From Heterodera schachtii (Eukaryota > Nematoda > Chromadorea > Rhabditida > Heteroderidae): 64,000 bases of DNA. The notes under the pieces were generated by a model. That model saw nothing but the letters and a program-made list of their open reading frames with translations, was not told the origin of the DNA and searched no databases. The stretch lies in NCBI GenBank assembly GCA_023374025.1, contig SIJG01000002.1, positions 782,078 to 846,077 of the forward strand. Reading direction: 5' to 3'. Below, piece by piece: positions 10,760 through 22,141 of the stretch; positions within the stretch are counted from its first letter, which is position 1; every line of letters starts with the position of its first letter. The translations under genes and the position numbers were made by a program.

Positions 10760-11308
10760 TAATCATTCATTTTTGTTCATTTTTTGTTCATCAGTGAATC
10801 GAATTGGACCTAAGAATATAATAAAAATTTAAAATTTAATTGTTAAATTACTTTGAAAAATTAAAATTAAAATTTACATTTACCGATTTCAATGCCAAAT
10901 TCCTTTTTCCATTTCTTAAATGTTGTTTCGCCAATGCCCAACTCTTCCGCAAAGTGCTTCTGTTTTCCATTTTTATAAATTCTTTTAAATTCTTCAATTC
11001 GTTCTATTTCCCTCTTTTCTTAATTCGTTCTTTTATTGCATGAAATTTGTGAATAACTCCGCGTTTTTGCTGATCATCGAATTGATCAGTCTGATCAGCA
11101 GTTGATTCATTTGATCACTTTCATTAAAATTTGCGTTTTGATCAGTCTCATTTTCATTTTCATTTTCTCCAATTAATTCATTTGCCCATTCTTCGCCAAA
11201 TATTTCAACAAAAGTTGGCCCAAGTTTTTTGCACAGATTAACTGACAATGTTTTGTCAGTTGAATTGTTTATGATTAAGAACATAAACATAAAAAGGAGA
11301 AAAAGCAT
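10760..11308 (-). pseudogene. Triple-HTH family copy 2 (internally deleted, frameshifted)
   Basis: ATG at 11308 opens the typical hydrophobic start (MLFLLFMFMFLIINNSTDK) and the CKKLGPTF..EIFGEEWANELIGEN block. A lost A in an A-run (about 11113-11120) shifts the frame. Further on, the centre is deleted between two AAAAGAGGGA-like repeats, joining IKKR to ERIEEFKR, which removes HTH1. HTH2 survives to the donor at 10877. Exon 2 starts at 10809 but has an extra A in its ATGAACAAAAATGAATG stretch and then joins copy 1. Confidence 0.8.
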
Positions 11309-11399
11309 CACTAAGAAAACTAAAATAATTAATTAAAATTTTTGAATATTTTATTATATTTATATTTAATTTTATCAGAAAATAATTTTTTAATTAAAT

Positions 11400-11470
11400 T
11401 TTAATGAATATGGAGAAGCATTGCCAAAATGCGATCAATAAGTGTAACTGATCTTCATTAGATCTTTTCA
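11400..11470 (-). promoter_or_regulatory. Conserved 5' block of the triple-HTH family
   Basis: About 100 bp upstream of the ATG lies ATGAATATGGAGAAGCATTG, CCAAAA(A)TGCGATCAATAAG and TGATCTTCATTAGATC. The same order occurs 5' of nearly every copy, at about 15022, 16539, 18288, 19817 (reverse), 24815, 29129, 32738, 34735 and 36226 (reverse). It contains two imperfect palindromes, GCATTGCCAAAAATGC and GATCTTCAGTAGATC. Conservation outside the coding region suggests promoter function or simply co-duplication. Confidence 0.55.
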
Positions 11471-11772
11471 AAAAATAATAATATTAGTCAATAAGGTTAT
11501 TACACTATGGGTCAACTCCACTGTGCAGAGAAAAGCCTCTCATCGTTTCTCTTTTTCTTTGTAATTTCTCTCACTTTGGCATACTAATCTCATTTTTAAT
11601 AATGAAAAAAACAACATTTATTTTTCTCTATCTAACTTTTTTTCTATAAAACCTACACCAAATTTTGCATACCGATAGAGAAAAAAATTTTGTTCGAATA
11701 TATCTGAATTTAATTTGATTCTATCGTTTTTAACCGTATTATGACCTTCAAGTACCCAATTTAGCAAATAAA

Positions 11773-13500
11773 ATGGCAAATAGGAAAATACTAGTCAAAC
11801 TTCAAGCCAAAAATACAGTTAAAAAACGAGAGGATAAAAAAAAGGAGAGACGCGGGCGAACGGCCAAGGCGACAGAAGCCTGTTGTGCCACAAAAAGTGA
11901 GTTTTTACATTCATTTTCAAAAAATATGCAATGTTCCCAAATTTAAGCCGCTCCCCAGCCCAACACCGATGCTGAAGGCACAACCATCTGAACAAGAGTT
12001 GTCGACATCAGAGGCACCGGCGCGAGACAACGACGGACGACCACCATCAACTCCAACACCGAAGACATCGCAGGAAATGGACGTGACGTGACATCGGTGG
12101 AGATGATGGAAATCGGTGTGCCGTTCCCTTCAACGCCTGCCGACGACTACAAACAAGCAGAGCCCGTGTCGGCAACATCCACGGCACGCTGTGACTTGAT
12201 GTCGACACCAGCGACTTCAAAAGGCGCCGGTGACTTTGGTCTCGATGATGGTGAGTGAGAAATTCCATCAAAAATTCTGTTTTATCATTTCATTCTCTTT
12301 ATTTTTAAGTCCATATGTTCGACGAGCTACGACGGCGCCACGTTTGGATCGAGGAGGAACTGCAGCGACAGCGCCGGTCAAACGCTTTCCTCCGGAAACA
12401 GCTCAAGGCGCAGCATGACCGTTGGACGAGCCTCGAGCGTTCGTCTTCAGCATGCCGCCAGGCAAGGCCCTTTCCGACGTGACCAACAACCAGCAGGGAG
12501 ACAACAGGCTGAGCGCGGCGAACGACCTGCTCAGCACCTTGGACTCTGGCATATCGTTCAAGGAGGCCCGTGAAGCGTTGAAGCGGTTGTTGGCCGGCCA
12601 GGGACATGACGTTTGGGCACCGACTTGGGCAGTGAAGCGTCTGAAGAGGGAGCTTGTCAAAGGGGCGGATTTTCAATGGATGGGCGACGGACAGACGAGT
12701 GCGCTTGTTTGTGTCAATGTTTTTGCCATGGTCGAGAGCCGAGTTCAGACGTTGTTCACAGGTGGCGACTTCTACCAAATCCTCGACCACGAAAACTTCG
12801 TTTCATTCACGGCCCCAATTCCACCCGGGCCATTGAAATTTTTCCTGACCGACGCCATGAATGACCTCGCCACATTTACCGCCTATTGCGTGCCAAAATT
12901 CTTCATCCAGAGGGTCTTAATTCGCTTGAACATTGGAGAAGTTGTTCTACGCCCACTGGCAGCAACTCCGATCAATTGACGTCGCATTTACCCCGTCCGC
13001 CCGAAGCTGCACCTTCTCACTGCCCATGTCGTCCCATTTGCGCGCTCTTATCTTTGGTGGGGGTTGATCAGTGAACAAGGAATTGAACCCATGCACAGAA
13101 TGTGCAACAATTTGGTGTTTCATTTTTTTGATCCTTGAAATTTTAATTTTAGGTTGTTCGCTACTCTTATCTCGGCCCACAAGAGAAGATCGTTGAGAAA
13201 CTGGTGAAGCACACGAAGATGTTGAATGCACTGCACGACCAGGCGTTGAGGACAACAAAGAAAATGACAAATACCCAGATTTTTGACCAAATTTCACCTT
13301 ACTTTTTTCACATTAATATTTCGAAAAATTTGAGTGGTTTGAAAGATTTAAATTGCTTAGCATTCGCTTACAAAAAGTTTCTCCTTTTCTAATTCTTATT
13401 TTAGATATCAAATTTGTTCGGTTTAGTTGGAGATGAAGAAAGTTATGGCTGATCAACAAAAAAAGAATACAAAAATGGCAGTGATCAATGTAAGTTTGAA
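11773..13500 (+). pseudogene. GC-richer multi-exon gene of unknown function, frame-broken
   Basis: Visible exons are: 11773-11896 (MANRKILVKLQAK.., basic), 11948-12250, 12310-about 12930, about 12930-13070, 13164-13283 (VVRYSYLGPQEKIVEKLVKH) and about 13430-13491 (LEMKKVMADQQKKNT). The 12250/12310 GT..AG junction joins in phase and leads into a coiled-coil-like segment (FDELRRRHVWIEEELQRQRR). Codon-like composition continues across at least three frame changes. One is a clean 5-bp tandem duplication (GACGT twice, about 12081-12092), and others lie near 12450 and 12930. The part with FKEAREALKRLLAGQGHDVW is the longest open stretch (186 codons, 12422-12979). No family is recognised. Base composition differs from the AT-rich surroundings. 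It could be a decayed host gene or transposon-borne protein, and some frame changes may be unrecognised introns. Confidence 0.6.
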
Positions 13501-13629
13501 TTAGCGCGCAAAAGTTTACGCCAATTATGTTATTTGACTTATGAGTAGAGACCGCATTTTGAGGCAGATGCCTTTTTTTTCTGCGCACTAGTTTCGATAT
13601 ATTAAGCATAAATAACACATTTTCCACTT

Positions 13630-14180
13630 GGTTTGAGGCTTCAACGTTGACTTTTATTATGCCTTTTTTTGCCTTTTTCGGGATTTTCGTGCCTTAAATG
13701 CCTTTTTTGGCATTTTGCCGTTTTGGTGCCTTTTTGGAGTTTTTTTTCCGATTTTGGTGCCTTTTTTGGCGTTTTTTCCGGAAAATTCCATTAAAAATGG
13801 AATAAAATCAGGAAAATACACTCCTAAGAAATGACTTTAAAATTTTCAGAAAATACATCCCTAAGAATTGAAAAAATTTTCAGAAAAATTGATCGCCAAA
13901 ATTTCATATTTTTCTTAATAAAAAATTTTAGGTTTAAAAATTTTCCTTATTCGAAAAACATTATAAAATATTTAATAATCATTTAAATGACCAAAATTAA
14001 CTTATTTGGTTAAGTTTTACATGTTTTACTCCCTAAAAATCCTTAAAAAAAATTTTTAAATGCCTTTTTTCATGCCTTTTCAGGGATTTTCGTGCTTTTC
14101 ATGCCTTTTTTTCAATTTTTGTGCCTTTTATAGTGCCTTTTTCACGATTTTTGGTGCCTTTTTTTGCGGTCTCTAGTTAT
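13630..14180. repeat. TGCCTTTTTTGGC-rich dispersed element
   Basis: Both ends are made of TGCCTTTTTTNGNATTTT-type repeats around an AAAATACACYCCTAAGAAAT core. The element is related to 21535-21770 and 23590-23790, inside the large palindrome. No coding frame is visible. Confidence 0.55.
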
Positions 14181-14348
14181 GAGCAATTTTGTCTAACACT
14201 GGGCTTGACCCATAATATGAATTTCATCAAATTCTTTTAAATTAATTTTTCAATAAAATCTCTTCAAGTTTCGAATATATCAATCGTTTTAAAATCTACG
14301 AATTTTTTAATATTGAAAATAAAACTAAATAATAAATTAAAAATTTAC

Positions 14349-14912
14349 TTTTGCCGTATTTTATGCCAAATTCCTTTTTCCATTGAAAAAATAAATTTTT
14401 GCTAATGCCCAACTCTTTTGCATATTGTTTCTGTTTTCCATAAGTTTGAAATTGATTAATTCGTTCATTAAATTCCCTCTTTTGCTTTTCATAATAATTC
14501 TTTTTCTTTAAATTAAATTGTTTTTTCCATTTATAAATTTTGCTTCGACTAATTCCCAATTTTCTCACAATTTTTTGCTCAATTTTATTCCAAACTTTTG
14601 TTGAATATTTCCCCCGTTTCTTAATTCTTTCTTTTATCGCGTTAAATTTGTGAATAATTTCGCTTTTTTGTTGAACATCCAATTGATCGTTCTGATCAGT
14701 TAATTCATTTCGATTAATTTGATTAAAAGTTGCGTTTTGATCCGTCTCATTTTGATTTTCATTTTCATTTTCTCCAATTATTTCATTTACCCTTTCTTCG
14801 CCAAATATTTCAGCAAAAGTTGGCCCAAGTTTTTGCACAGATTAACTGACAATGATTTCTCAGTTGAATTGTTTATGATTAAAAACTCAAATATAAAAAG
14901 GCGAAAAAGCAT
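14349..14912 (-). pseudogene. Triple-HTH family copy 3 (frameshifted, no third exon)
   Basis: ATG at 14912 begins MLFRLFIFEFLIINN. At NLCKK the A-run is one base short, so the signal part is out of frame with the rest. From about 14838 the remaining reading frame is intact: acidic linker, HTH1 (KIVRKLGISRSKIYKWKKQF) and HTH2 (KQYAKELGISKNLFFQWKK). A GT donor is present at 14348, but no exon 2 (SPIRFTDEQK) follows before unrelated repeats, so the copy is 3'-truncated. If the A-deletion is a sequencing error, only the missing exon remains as a defect. Confidence 0.75.
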
Positions 14913-15174
14913 TACTAAAAAAATTTAGAAATAATTAATTAATTATTTATTTATTTATAATTTATTAAATATATTTTTATTAAAATTAAGTTAATTTCAT
15001 CAGAAAATAGTTTTTTATTTGAATATTAATGAATATGGAGAATCATTGCCAAAAATGCGATCAATAAGTATAAGTGATCTTCAGTAGATCTTTTCAAAAA
15101 ATAAAAATATTAATCAATAAGATTATTAAAACAATGAATTTCATCATAACATAATTTCACATGGCATTTTGTAA

Positions 15175-15800
15175 TTACGCCCCATTGGATATTTTTCGAC
15201 AAAAATTAGCCATGGGGCGGGGTCTGTATCGTTTCGGCGCCAACCCAAGTTTTCTGACTATAATTTTGCGTGCTGGCGCGTTTCTTAAACCCGCCAATGG
15301 GTTCGAAAACAAAAAATGGGTAACACATAAAAATTCATAGCTTGGCTCAAATTTTACCAAATTAATATTTAGTGGTATCATTCAATAGCTTTAATTGTCC
15401 TCTTTCAGAATGTGATTTTCCAAATTTTTTTATTTATTGTCATAAATTTCAAAAAACCGTAAGTCAGCATTTTTTGTTCAGAACTTTTTTGAAATTCAAT
15501 GAAATTTTCTATAATTTTAAAGGCAAATATAGAATTCTTAGGACTATTGAATATATAAAATAATTTCGGCTCAATTGTATTTTTAAAGACTTTAAAATTT
15601 TAAAGGTTTATTATTATATATGCATGACCATTGCAAAAAACATAGTATGTTCAATGCTTTATAACTTTGTTTATACTTAAGATAAAAATTTAGGAAAATT
15701 ATATTCTGAAAGAGAACAATTAAAGCTAGTGAATGATAATATGAAATATTAATTTGGTTGAGTTTGAGCCAAGCTATGAATTTATATATATTACCCTTTT
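15175..15800. other. Intergenic, GGCGCC element pieces
   Basis: CGTTTCGGCGCCAACCCAAG near 15225 (reverse-orientation family edge) and mirrored AGCTTGGCTCAAATTTTACC/GAGTTTGAGCCAAGCTATGA at about 15340 and 15760 form an inverted-repeat element of about 430 bp. No gene is visible. Confidence 0.45.
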
Positions 15801-16109
15801 TTGTTGTTAACCAAATACAACAATTTTGGTATCATTCGAAAGCTTTACATGTTTAACGAGCTGATTGTAAGCTATCGTTTCGTGATTAGACAATTACCAA
15901 AAATGTTGTACATGAAACTTTCAAAAAAGTCTAAATTTTTAAGTTTTTTAAAGGCTAGAAAATTTTTTGTTTTTGTAAGGCCAGTAGAGCATGTGAAGGG
16001 CTTACGAATGTACCAAGATTGTTCGATTTAGCATACAAAGAAAAAGTTATGACCCATAAAATGGGCTGGCGCCGAAACAGCGGCGCCGAAAAGGCCCTCT
16101 CTCCCCTGG

Positions 16110-16430
16110 CCATGGTTTTTAATTCCCAATTTTTTTGCAATTTTTTGCTCAGTTTTATTCCAAACTTTTGTCGAATCTTTTCCCAGTTTCTTAATTCCTT
16201 CTCTAATTGCCAAATTTGTGAATAATTTCGCTTTTTTGCTGAAAATCCAACTGATCGGTCTGATCAGTTGATTCATGATCATTTTGATTTCCATTTCCTC
16301 CAATTAATTCATTTGCCCATTCTTCGCCAAATATTTGAGCAAAAGTTGGCCCAAGTTTTTTACATAGATTAACTGACAATGTTTTTTCAGTTGAATTGTT
16401 TATGATTAAAAAAAGAAACACAAAAAGCAT
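16110..16430 (-). pseudogene. Triple-HTH family copy 4 (5' part only)
   Basis: ATG at 16430 gives the hydrophobic start, then TDKT-like and CKKLGPTFAQIFGEEWANEL segments, a shortened acidic linker and part of HTH1 (EQKIAKKLGI). The frame shifts around 16215-16240, where a GAAATTATTCACAAATTTG block is followed by a lost segment (HAI region). At about 16110 the gene is cut by a GGCGCCGAAAC element, so HTH2 and exon 2 are absent. Confidence 0.75.
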
Positions 16431-16439
16431 CACTAAGAT

Positions 16440-17390
16440 TATTAAGAAATTATATCTAATAAATTTTATATTTTTATTATATATATATATTTGATTAAAT
16501 AAGATAATTTCATCAGAAAATATTTTTTTTTTGAATTTTAATGAATATGGAAAAGCATTGCCAAAAATGCGATCAATATGTGAAAGTGATCTTCAGTGGA
16601 TCTTTAAAAAAATAATAAAATATAATATTATTCAATAAGATTATTATAACCATGAATTTCATCATAATTCAAATGACATTTCGTAATTACGCCATTTGAT
16701 ATTTTTCGACAAATATATTTTTTTTGCGGGCTTATTTATGGCGAGAGAAGCCCAAAAAGCATTTTCTCCGAATAATTTTTGATTTAGAGAGACTTATATA
16801 TTTTGGGATTTTTGAGAAAATTTTTAGGAAAAATACAAGAAAATTGAAAAATAAACCACTAAAAAGCAATTTTTTGCAATATTTTCAAAAAAAAATTTTT
16901 TTTAATTTATTTTGAATGACGAAAGATGCAAAATCGAAAGTTTCATTAATTTATCATTGAATTACGAAGTTCATTGCTGTAACTTTCAATATAAAAAATG
17001 ATTTTATAAAAAAGACCAATTTTACCCTGAACACCTTGAAATTTATTTAATTTGCAATTGTGCGGGCGAAAAAAATCAAAATCAGATTTTCTTGGATTTT
17101 TACGCAAAAACCCCATATTTTTCCAATTTTAGCATAGATTTTGGCATTTTTTGGGTTTTAGATAATATTTTTTTTGTTGTTGTTAACCAAATCAAACAAT
17201 CTTGGTATCATTGGAAAGCTTAACATGTTTAGTAGCTAATTCTAAGCTATTGATTTCCAAAAAGACCGGAATGAAAATATATTAATAAATTTCAATTGTA
17301 TTTAAACAAAAAAAATAAAATGAAAATAGAAAATATAATAAAAATATCATCTATGTATTCAAAACAATACTAAAAAAAAGAAATGGAAAT
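16440..17390. other. 5' flank of copy 4 and dispersed repeat
   Basis: 16495-16700 is the conserved 5' block of the HTH family. 16710-17210 matches 24985-25500 and 32940-33100 (GCGAGAGAAGCCCAAAAAGC, TTTTCTCCGAANAATTTTNGATTTA), which is a dispersed repeat. No gene is visible. Confidence 0.5.
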
Positions 17391-17391
17391 T

Positions 17392-18178
17392 TTAAATATT
17401 ATTTTCTTCTTTTTTCCATCTCGTTAGAGTTGCACTTCCAATTTTCAAAATGCCAGCAATTTCTTGATCAGTTAAAGTGGGATTTCCATTCTTCATTTCA
17501 TAATAATCATTCATTTTGCTCATTTTTTGTTCATCGGTGAATCGAATTGGACCTAAGAATAATACAATTAAAAAAATTTACAAATTTAATTGGAATTTTT
17601 TTTTGCAAAATTAAAATTTACTTTTGCTCATTTCAATGCCAAATTCCTTTTTCCATTTATAGAATGTAAATTTGCTAATGCCCAACTCTTTTGCAAATTG
17701 CTTCTGTTTTCCATTTTTTGTCATTCTTTTAAACTCGTCAATTTGTTTAATAAATTCCTGTTTTTTCATGTCATAATAATTTTTATTATTTTTTAAATTT
17801 ATAAATTTTCTTCAGAGAAATTCCCAATTTTTCTGCAATTTTTTGCTCAATTTTATTCCAAATCTTATCCGAATATTTCCCTCTTTTCTTAAATTCTTTC
17901 TTTTATTGCGTGAAATTTGTGGATAACTCCGCGTTTTTGCTGATCATCGAATTGATCAGTCTGATGATCAGCAGTTGATTCATTTTGGTCACTTTGATTA
18001 AAATTTGCGTTTTGATCAGTCTCATTTTGATTTTCATTTTCATTTTCACCAATTATTTCATTTGCCCATTTTTCGCCAAATATTTAACAAAAGTTGGCCC
18101 AAGTTTTTTACACAGATTAACTGACAATGTTTTGTCAATTGAATTACTAATGATTAAGAACACAAATATAAAAAGCAT
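17392..18178 (-). pseudogene. Triple-HTH family copy 5 (full length, several frameshifts)
   Basis: ATG at 18178. Exon 2 (17553-17392) is intact and encodes SPIRFTDEQK..LTDQEIAGILKIGSATLTRWKK. Exon 1 has lost a base at FAEIFG (TTTGTTAAATATTTGG), and has further indels around the KKRGKYS region and HTH1 (for example TTTTTTAAATTTATAAATTT in place of the usual Trp-Lys-Lys codons). The acidic linker (ENENQNETDQ) and HTH2 are still readable in pieces. It appears to be a decayed full-length copy. Confidence 0.75.
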
Positions 18179-18489
18179 CATTAAGATGATAAAGAAATTA
18201 TATTTAATAATTTTTATAATTTATTATATATTAATTGTATTAAAAAATTATGATCATTTCATCAAAAAATAATTTTTATTTAATTTTTAATGAATGTGGA
18301 GAAGCATTGCCAAAAATATGATCAATAATGCAACTGATCTTCATTAGATCTTTTCAAAAATAATAATAATATTAGTCAAGATTATTAAAGCCATGAATTT
18401 CATCATAATTTAACATGGCATTTCGTAATTACGCCATTGGATATTTTTCGACAAATCCTTCATCACTAAGCATGGGATTTTTAGGTTGA

Positions 18490-19175
18490 AAAATGGGGGA
18501 ACGAAATAATAATTGGAAAAATTGAAAATGAGACTGATCAAAACGCAAATTTTAATCAAAGTGATCAAAATAATTTGAATTTAGCACATTCAATTTGCAA
18601 TGATCGGACTGACCAATTCAAAGACGAACAAAAAAGCGAAATTATTCACAAATATCACGCAATAAAAAAACGGAATTTCTAAGAAAAAGGGGAAATTTCG
18701 ACAAAAGTTGGGAATAAAATTGAACACAAAATTTGTAAAAAATTGGAAAATTCTCAAAAGAAAATTTATAAATGGAAAAAACAATTTGGTTATGAAAACA
18801 ATTATTATAAAACGAAAAAGTGGCATTTTTTGAAGTAAAAAAAAATTGAAGAGATTAAAGGAATTTACAAAAATGGAAAACAGAAACAATTTGTAAAAGA
18901 ATTGGAAATTAGTTAAACAATGTTATACCGATGTAGAAAAGAATTTGGCATAAAATGCGGCAAAAGTAAAAATTTAATTAATTTAACCTTTCATTTTTTA
19001 ATAATATTTAGATAAAAAAGGGTATTCCAATGCAGAAAAAACGGCCAAAATTAATGATTATTATGAAATGAAGAACGAAAATCTCTCTTTACTGATCAAG
19101 AAATTGTTGGCATTTTGAAAATTGGAATTTGCACTTTAAAAAAATGGAAAAAACAAAAAAAAAATCTGTAAAATT
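18490..19175 (+). pseudogene. Triple-HTH family copy 6 (degenerate)
   Basis: Begins at NEII.GKIENETDQNANFNQSD without the signal sequence. It then gives EIIHKYHAIKK followed by a stop, HTH1 with KIYKWKKQFG, a damaged HTH2, and an exon-2-like part with the usual EMKN..DQEIVGILKIGICTLKKW order after an intron. There are multiple stops and indels, including TTGAAGT and TTAGT insertions. It is the most diverged copy in the window. Confidence 0.7.
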
Positions 19176-19811
19176 TCATTTTTTTTTTCTTATTGGTATT
19201 GAAGATCAAATGGTTATGCAAAATGCAAATCCCTCTTAAGTGCCAAAGAAATTGCTGGCTTTATTCTCAAAATTATTGTATCCCGACAAGATGCCAATCT
19301 GAGATCCCGGATCCCGACTTATTTCATAATTCCGGGCGGTAATAAATTTTCTAAAAATTGCAAATTATTTGATTTAGCCAATTAAATACACGCCTTTTCC
19401 ACTTCATTAAAATTTTTTTTGTTAAAGTTCACGATTTTCGTGACCGTGAATTTTAAAGTTTATTTAAATTAGGGGTGCAAACTAATTTAATTCTCAAAGT
19501 TTTCGGCACTGAAGCTCACTGTTGACCCACTCGCGCATCCATTCAGATTTGGATTTAATTTTAGGCAAATCAAAATTTTTTACTAAAGGATATTCAAATT
19601 GAAAAATATGTACAAAAAATGGCAAAATATGCATGAAATATGCAGAAAAACGACCAAAATATGCAAATAAAAGTCGCGATTTTTATACGCAAACGCAAAA
19701 AAAGAAAGTGTTTTTCTTACTATTTAAGAGCATGTAGAAGCCAGGAAAAAAACATGTGAAATTATGATGAAATTCATGGCTTTCAATTATTTAATTTTTA
19801 TTTACTAATAT

Positions 19812-19885
19812 TTTATAAATTCTACTGATGATCAGTTTCACTTATTGATCGCATTTTTGGCAATGCTTCTCCATATTCAATAAAA
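19812..19885 (+). promoter_or_regulatory. Conserved 5' block of triple-HTH copy 7
   Basis: Reverse-complement version of the family 5' block: TCTACTGATGATCAGTTTCA, CTTATTGATCGCATTTTTGG, CAATGCTTCTCCATATTCA. It lies about 105-180 bp before the ATG and is followed by AT-rich sequence up to the start codon. Promoter role is inferred from position and conservation. Confidence 0.5.
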
Positions 19886-19989
19886 TTTATATAAAAAATT
19901 ATTTTTTGATGAAATAATCATAATTTTTTAATACAATTTATATATAATAAATTATAAAAATTATTAAATATAATTTCTTTATCATCTTA

Positions 19990-20730
19990 ATGATGCTTTT
20001 GATATTTGTGTTCTTAATCAAAAACAATTCAACTGACAAAACATTGTCAGTTAATCTGTGTAAAAAAGTTCGTCCAAATTTTGCTGAAATATTTGGCGAA
20101 AAATGGGAAAATGAAATAATTGAAGAAAATGAAAATCAAAATGAAAATGAATTAACTGATCAAATAGATCTATTGGATGTTCAACAAAAAAGAGAAATTA
20201 TTCACAAATTTCACGCAATAAAAGAAGGAATTAAGAAAATGGGAAAATATTCGTCAAAAAATCGGAATAAAACTGAGCAAAAAATTGCAAAAAAATTGGG
20301 AATTAATCGAAAGAAAATTTACGAATGGAAAAAAGAATTTGGAATTAATAAAAAGAATTCTTATCAAATGAAAAAGAGAGAATTTGTTGAACGAATTAAA
20401 GAGTTTAAAAGAATGTCCAAAAATGGAAAACAGAAACAATTTGCTGACGAGTTGGGCATTGACAAAAAAACATTTATTAAATGGAAAAGGGAATTGGGCA
20501 TTGAAATTGGCAAAAGTAAAATTAATTTAATTTTCTTTTTTCAAAATAATCTTTAAGTTTTGTTATTCATAGGTCCAATTCGATTCAGCGATGAACAAAA
20601 AAGGAGCAAAATGAATGATTATTATGAAATGAAAAAAGCAAATCCCTCTTTAACTGACAAAAAAATTGCTGGCATTTTGAAAATTGGAAGAACAACTCTT
20701 GTAATATGGAAAAATGAAAATAATTATTAA
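19990..20730 (+). CDS. Triple-HTH family copy 7, intact, putatively secreted
   Basis: Exons 19990-20515 and 20573-20730 are separated by a 57-bp GT..AG intron. They splice in phase (GGC AAA A|GT CCA) to give 227 aa. Residues 1-14 (MMLLIFVFLIKNNSTDK onwards) form a short hydrophobic signal-like segment. Next come LSVNLCKK and an EIFGEKWENEIIEEN block, then an Asn/Glu/Asp/Gln-rich linker. HTH1 lies around KIAKKLGINRKKIYEWKKEF, HTH2 around KQFADELGIDKKTFIKWKRE, and exon 2 has SDEQKRSKMNDYYEMK and HTH3 (KKIAGILKIGRTTLVIWK). Each HTH matches the psq/homeodomain-like layout in which the third helix ends in W-K. Function is inferred as DNA binding. Secretion is inferred from the N-terminus only. It lies in the left arm of the palindrome, opposite damaged copy 10. 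Confidence 0.75.
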
Positions 20731-20739
20731 TTTTTTCTT

Positions 20740-21750
20740 TTTTTTTCAATTCATATTAGTGATTAAAAAATGATTTATTTTATTATTTTTAATTTTAATT
20801 TATTTAAATACCCTTAATACATCTGGAAATATTTATATTTTGATTTGCTTTTTTTGTCATTTAAAATATTATGGGGGCCAAATATGGACATAAAATATGG
20901 ACTAAAATGCCCGAAATATGGACTAAAAAGCTCAAAAAATAGATTTTTGGAAGCGAACAAAATAACTAAAAAAAATTTCCGAAATTTTGAAAAAATCTTT
21001 TTTTTTAATGGTGTATTTTTAAAATTTACAAAAAAGTTGATCTTTAGGGGTGGTGTATTTTTCGCTTTTTTTTTTTACCAAAAATGGCGAAATATGATGG
21101 ATTTATTCGCGGAAACCCCAAAAGATGCATTTATATGGACTAAAAAATTCACTAAATCTAAAAAATTTAAACATAGAGATTTATTTTTGAGCCCCTTTCT
21201 TCATAGCATAAGCGCAGAAAAAATATATAAATTATAATAATAATATAATTTATAATCCTTGAAATAATATTTATAAAGCTTTCAATTAGGGTTAAACGGC
21301 AGATTTAAAAAACAAAAATCCTTGTGTTCTCAATATCTTAACTGCCAATTAAATATTTATTTTTAAAAATTATTAAATATTGACTTTTTATAATGGATTT
21401 TATATTTTAAAGCCACAAATTTGTCTTTAGGGCCTAGTAAAAAGTGAGAAACTGTAATAGTGTATAAAATAAAGTGAAAATTAAATCTATTGAATTTCTT
21501 AGGGGATTTAAATAATCCTAAAAAAAATTCTTTTATTATGCCTTTTTTTTTTTTGCCTTTTTCGGAATTTTTATGCTTTAAATGCCTTTTTTGGCATTTT
21601 GGTGCATTTTTGGCGTTTTTTTCCCATCAAAATGCAATAAAGTCAGAAAATTACACCCCTAAGAAATGAACTGAAATTTTTTTTCAGAAAATACACCCCT
21701 ACGAATTGAAAATATTTCTCAAAAAATGATAGATTTTGTCTAATAAAAAA
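20740..21750. other. Palindrome arm, non-coding repeats
   Basis: Contains the ATATGGACTAAAA element (20870-21150) and the TGCCTTTTTT element (21535-21770), both mirrored in the right arm. Frames here are low-complexity Phe/Lys-rich and not credible genes. Confidence 0.55.
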
Positions 21751-22140
21751 TTAACACAGTTTTTTTTCTTTTATACCCCAAAACAGTAAAAATAATTTTA
21801 ATTTTAAAATACAAAAATTCAGAAAAATGATCACCAATACTAATAAAATAAATGAAAATTTTTGCGAATCTTTTTTCCATATTACAAGAGTTGTTCTTGC
21901 AATTTTCAAATGGCCAGCAATTTCTTTGTCGCTTAAAGAAGGATTTGCTTTTTTCACTTTATAATAATCATTCATTTTGCTCCTTTTTTGTTCATCGGAG
22001 AATTTGAATCCATCTAAAAATAAAAATATTATTTCTGTTTTCCATAAGTTTGAAATTCATTAATCCGTTAACAAATTCCCTCTTTTTCTTTCATAATTCT
22101 TTTTCTTTAATTTTAATTCTTTTTCACATTTATAAATTTT
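21751..22140 (-). pseudogene. Triple-HTH family copy 8 (partial)
   Basis: Exon-1 piece 22140-22033 encodes KIYKCEKELKLK then KREFVN with frame damage, and the HTH2 coding region is missing. After a TTTTTAG acceptor, exon 2 (from 22013) reads GFKFSDEQKRSKMNDYYKVK and HTH3 (DKEIAGHLKIARTTLVIWKK), then continues about 30 residues past the usual end to a stop at 21751. Copy 9 in the right arm has the same deletion of HTH2-adjacent sequence and the same RFKFSDEQK variant, so the two are mirror images. Confidence 0.75.
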
Positions 22141-22141
22141 A

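Noticed and set aside
12305..12790. 161-codon minus-strand frame
   Set aside because: Antisense to the better supported + strand exons. GC-rich coding DNA often leaves the opposite strand open.
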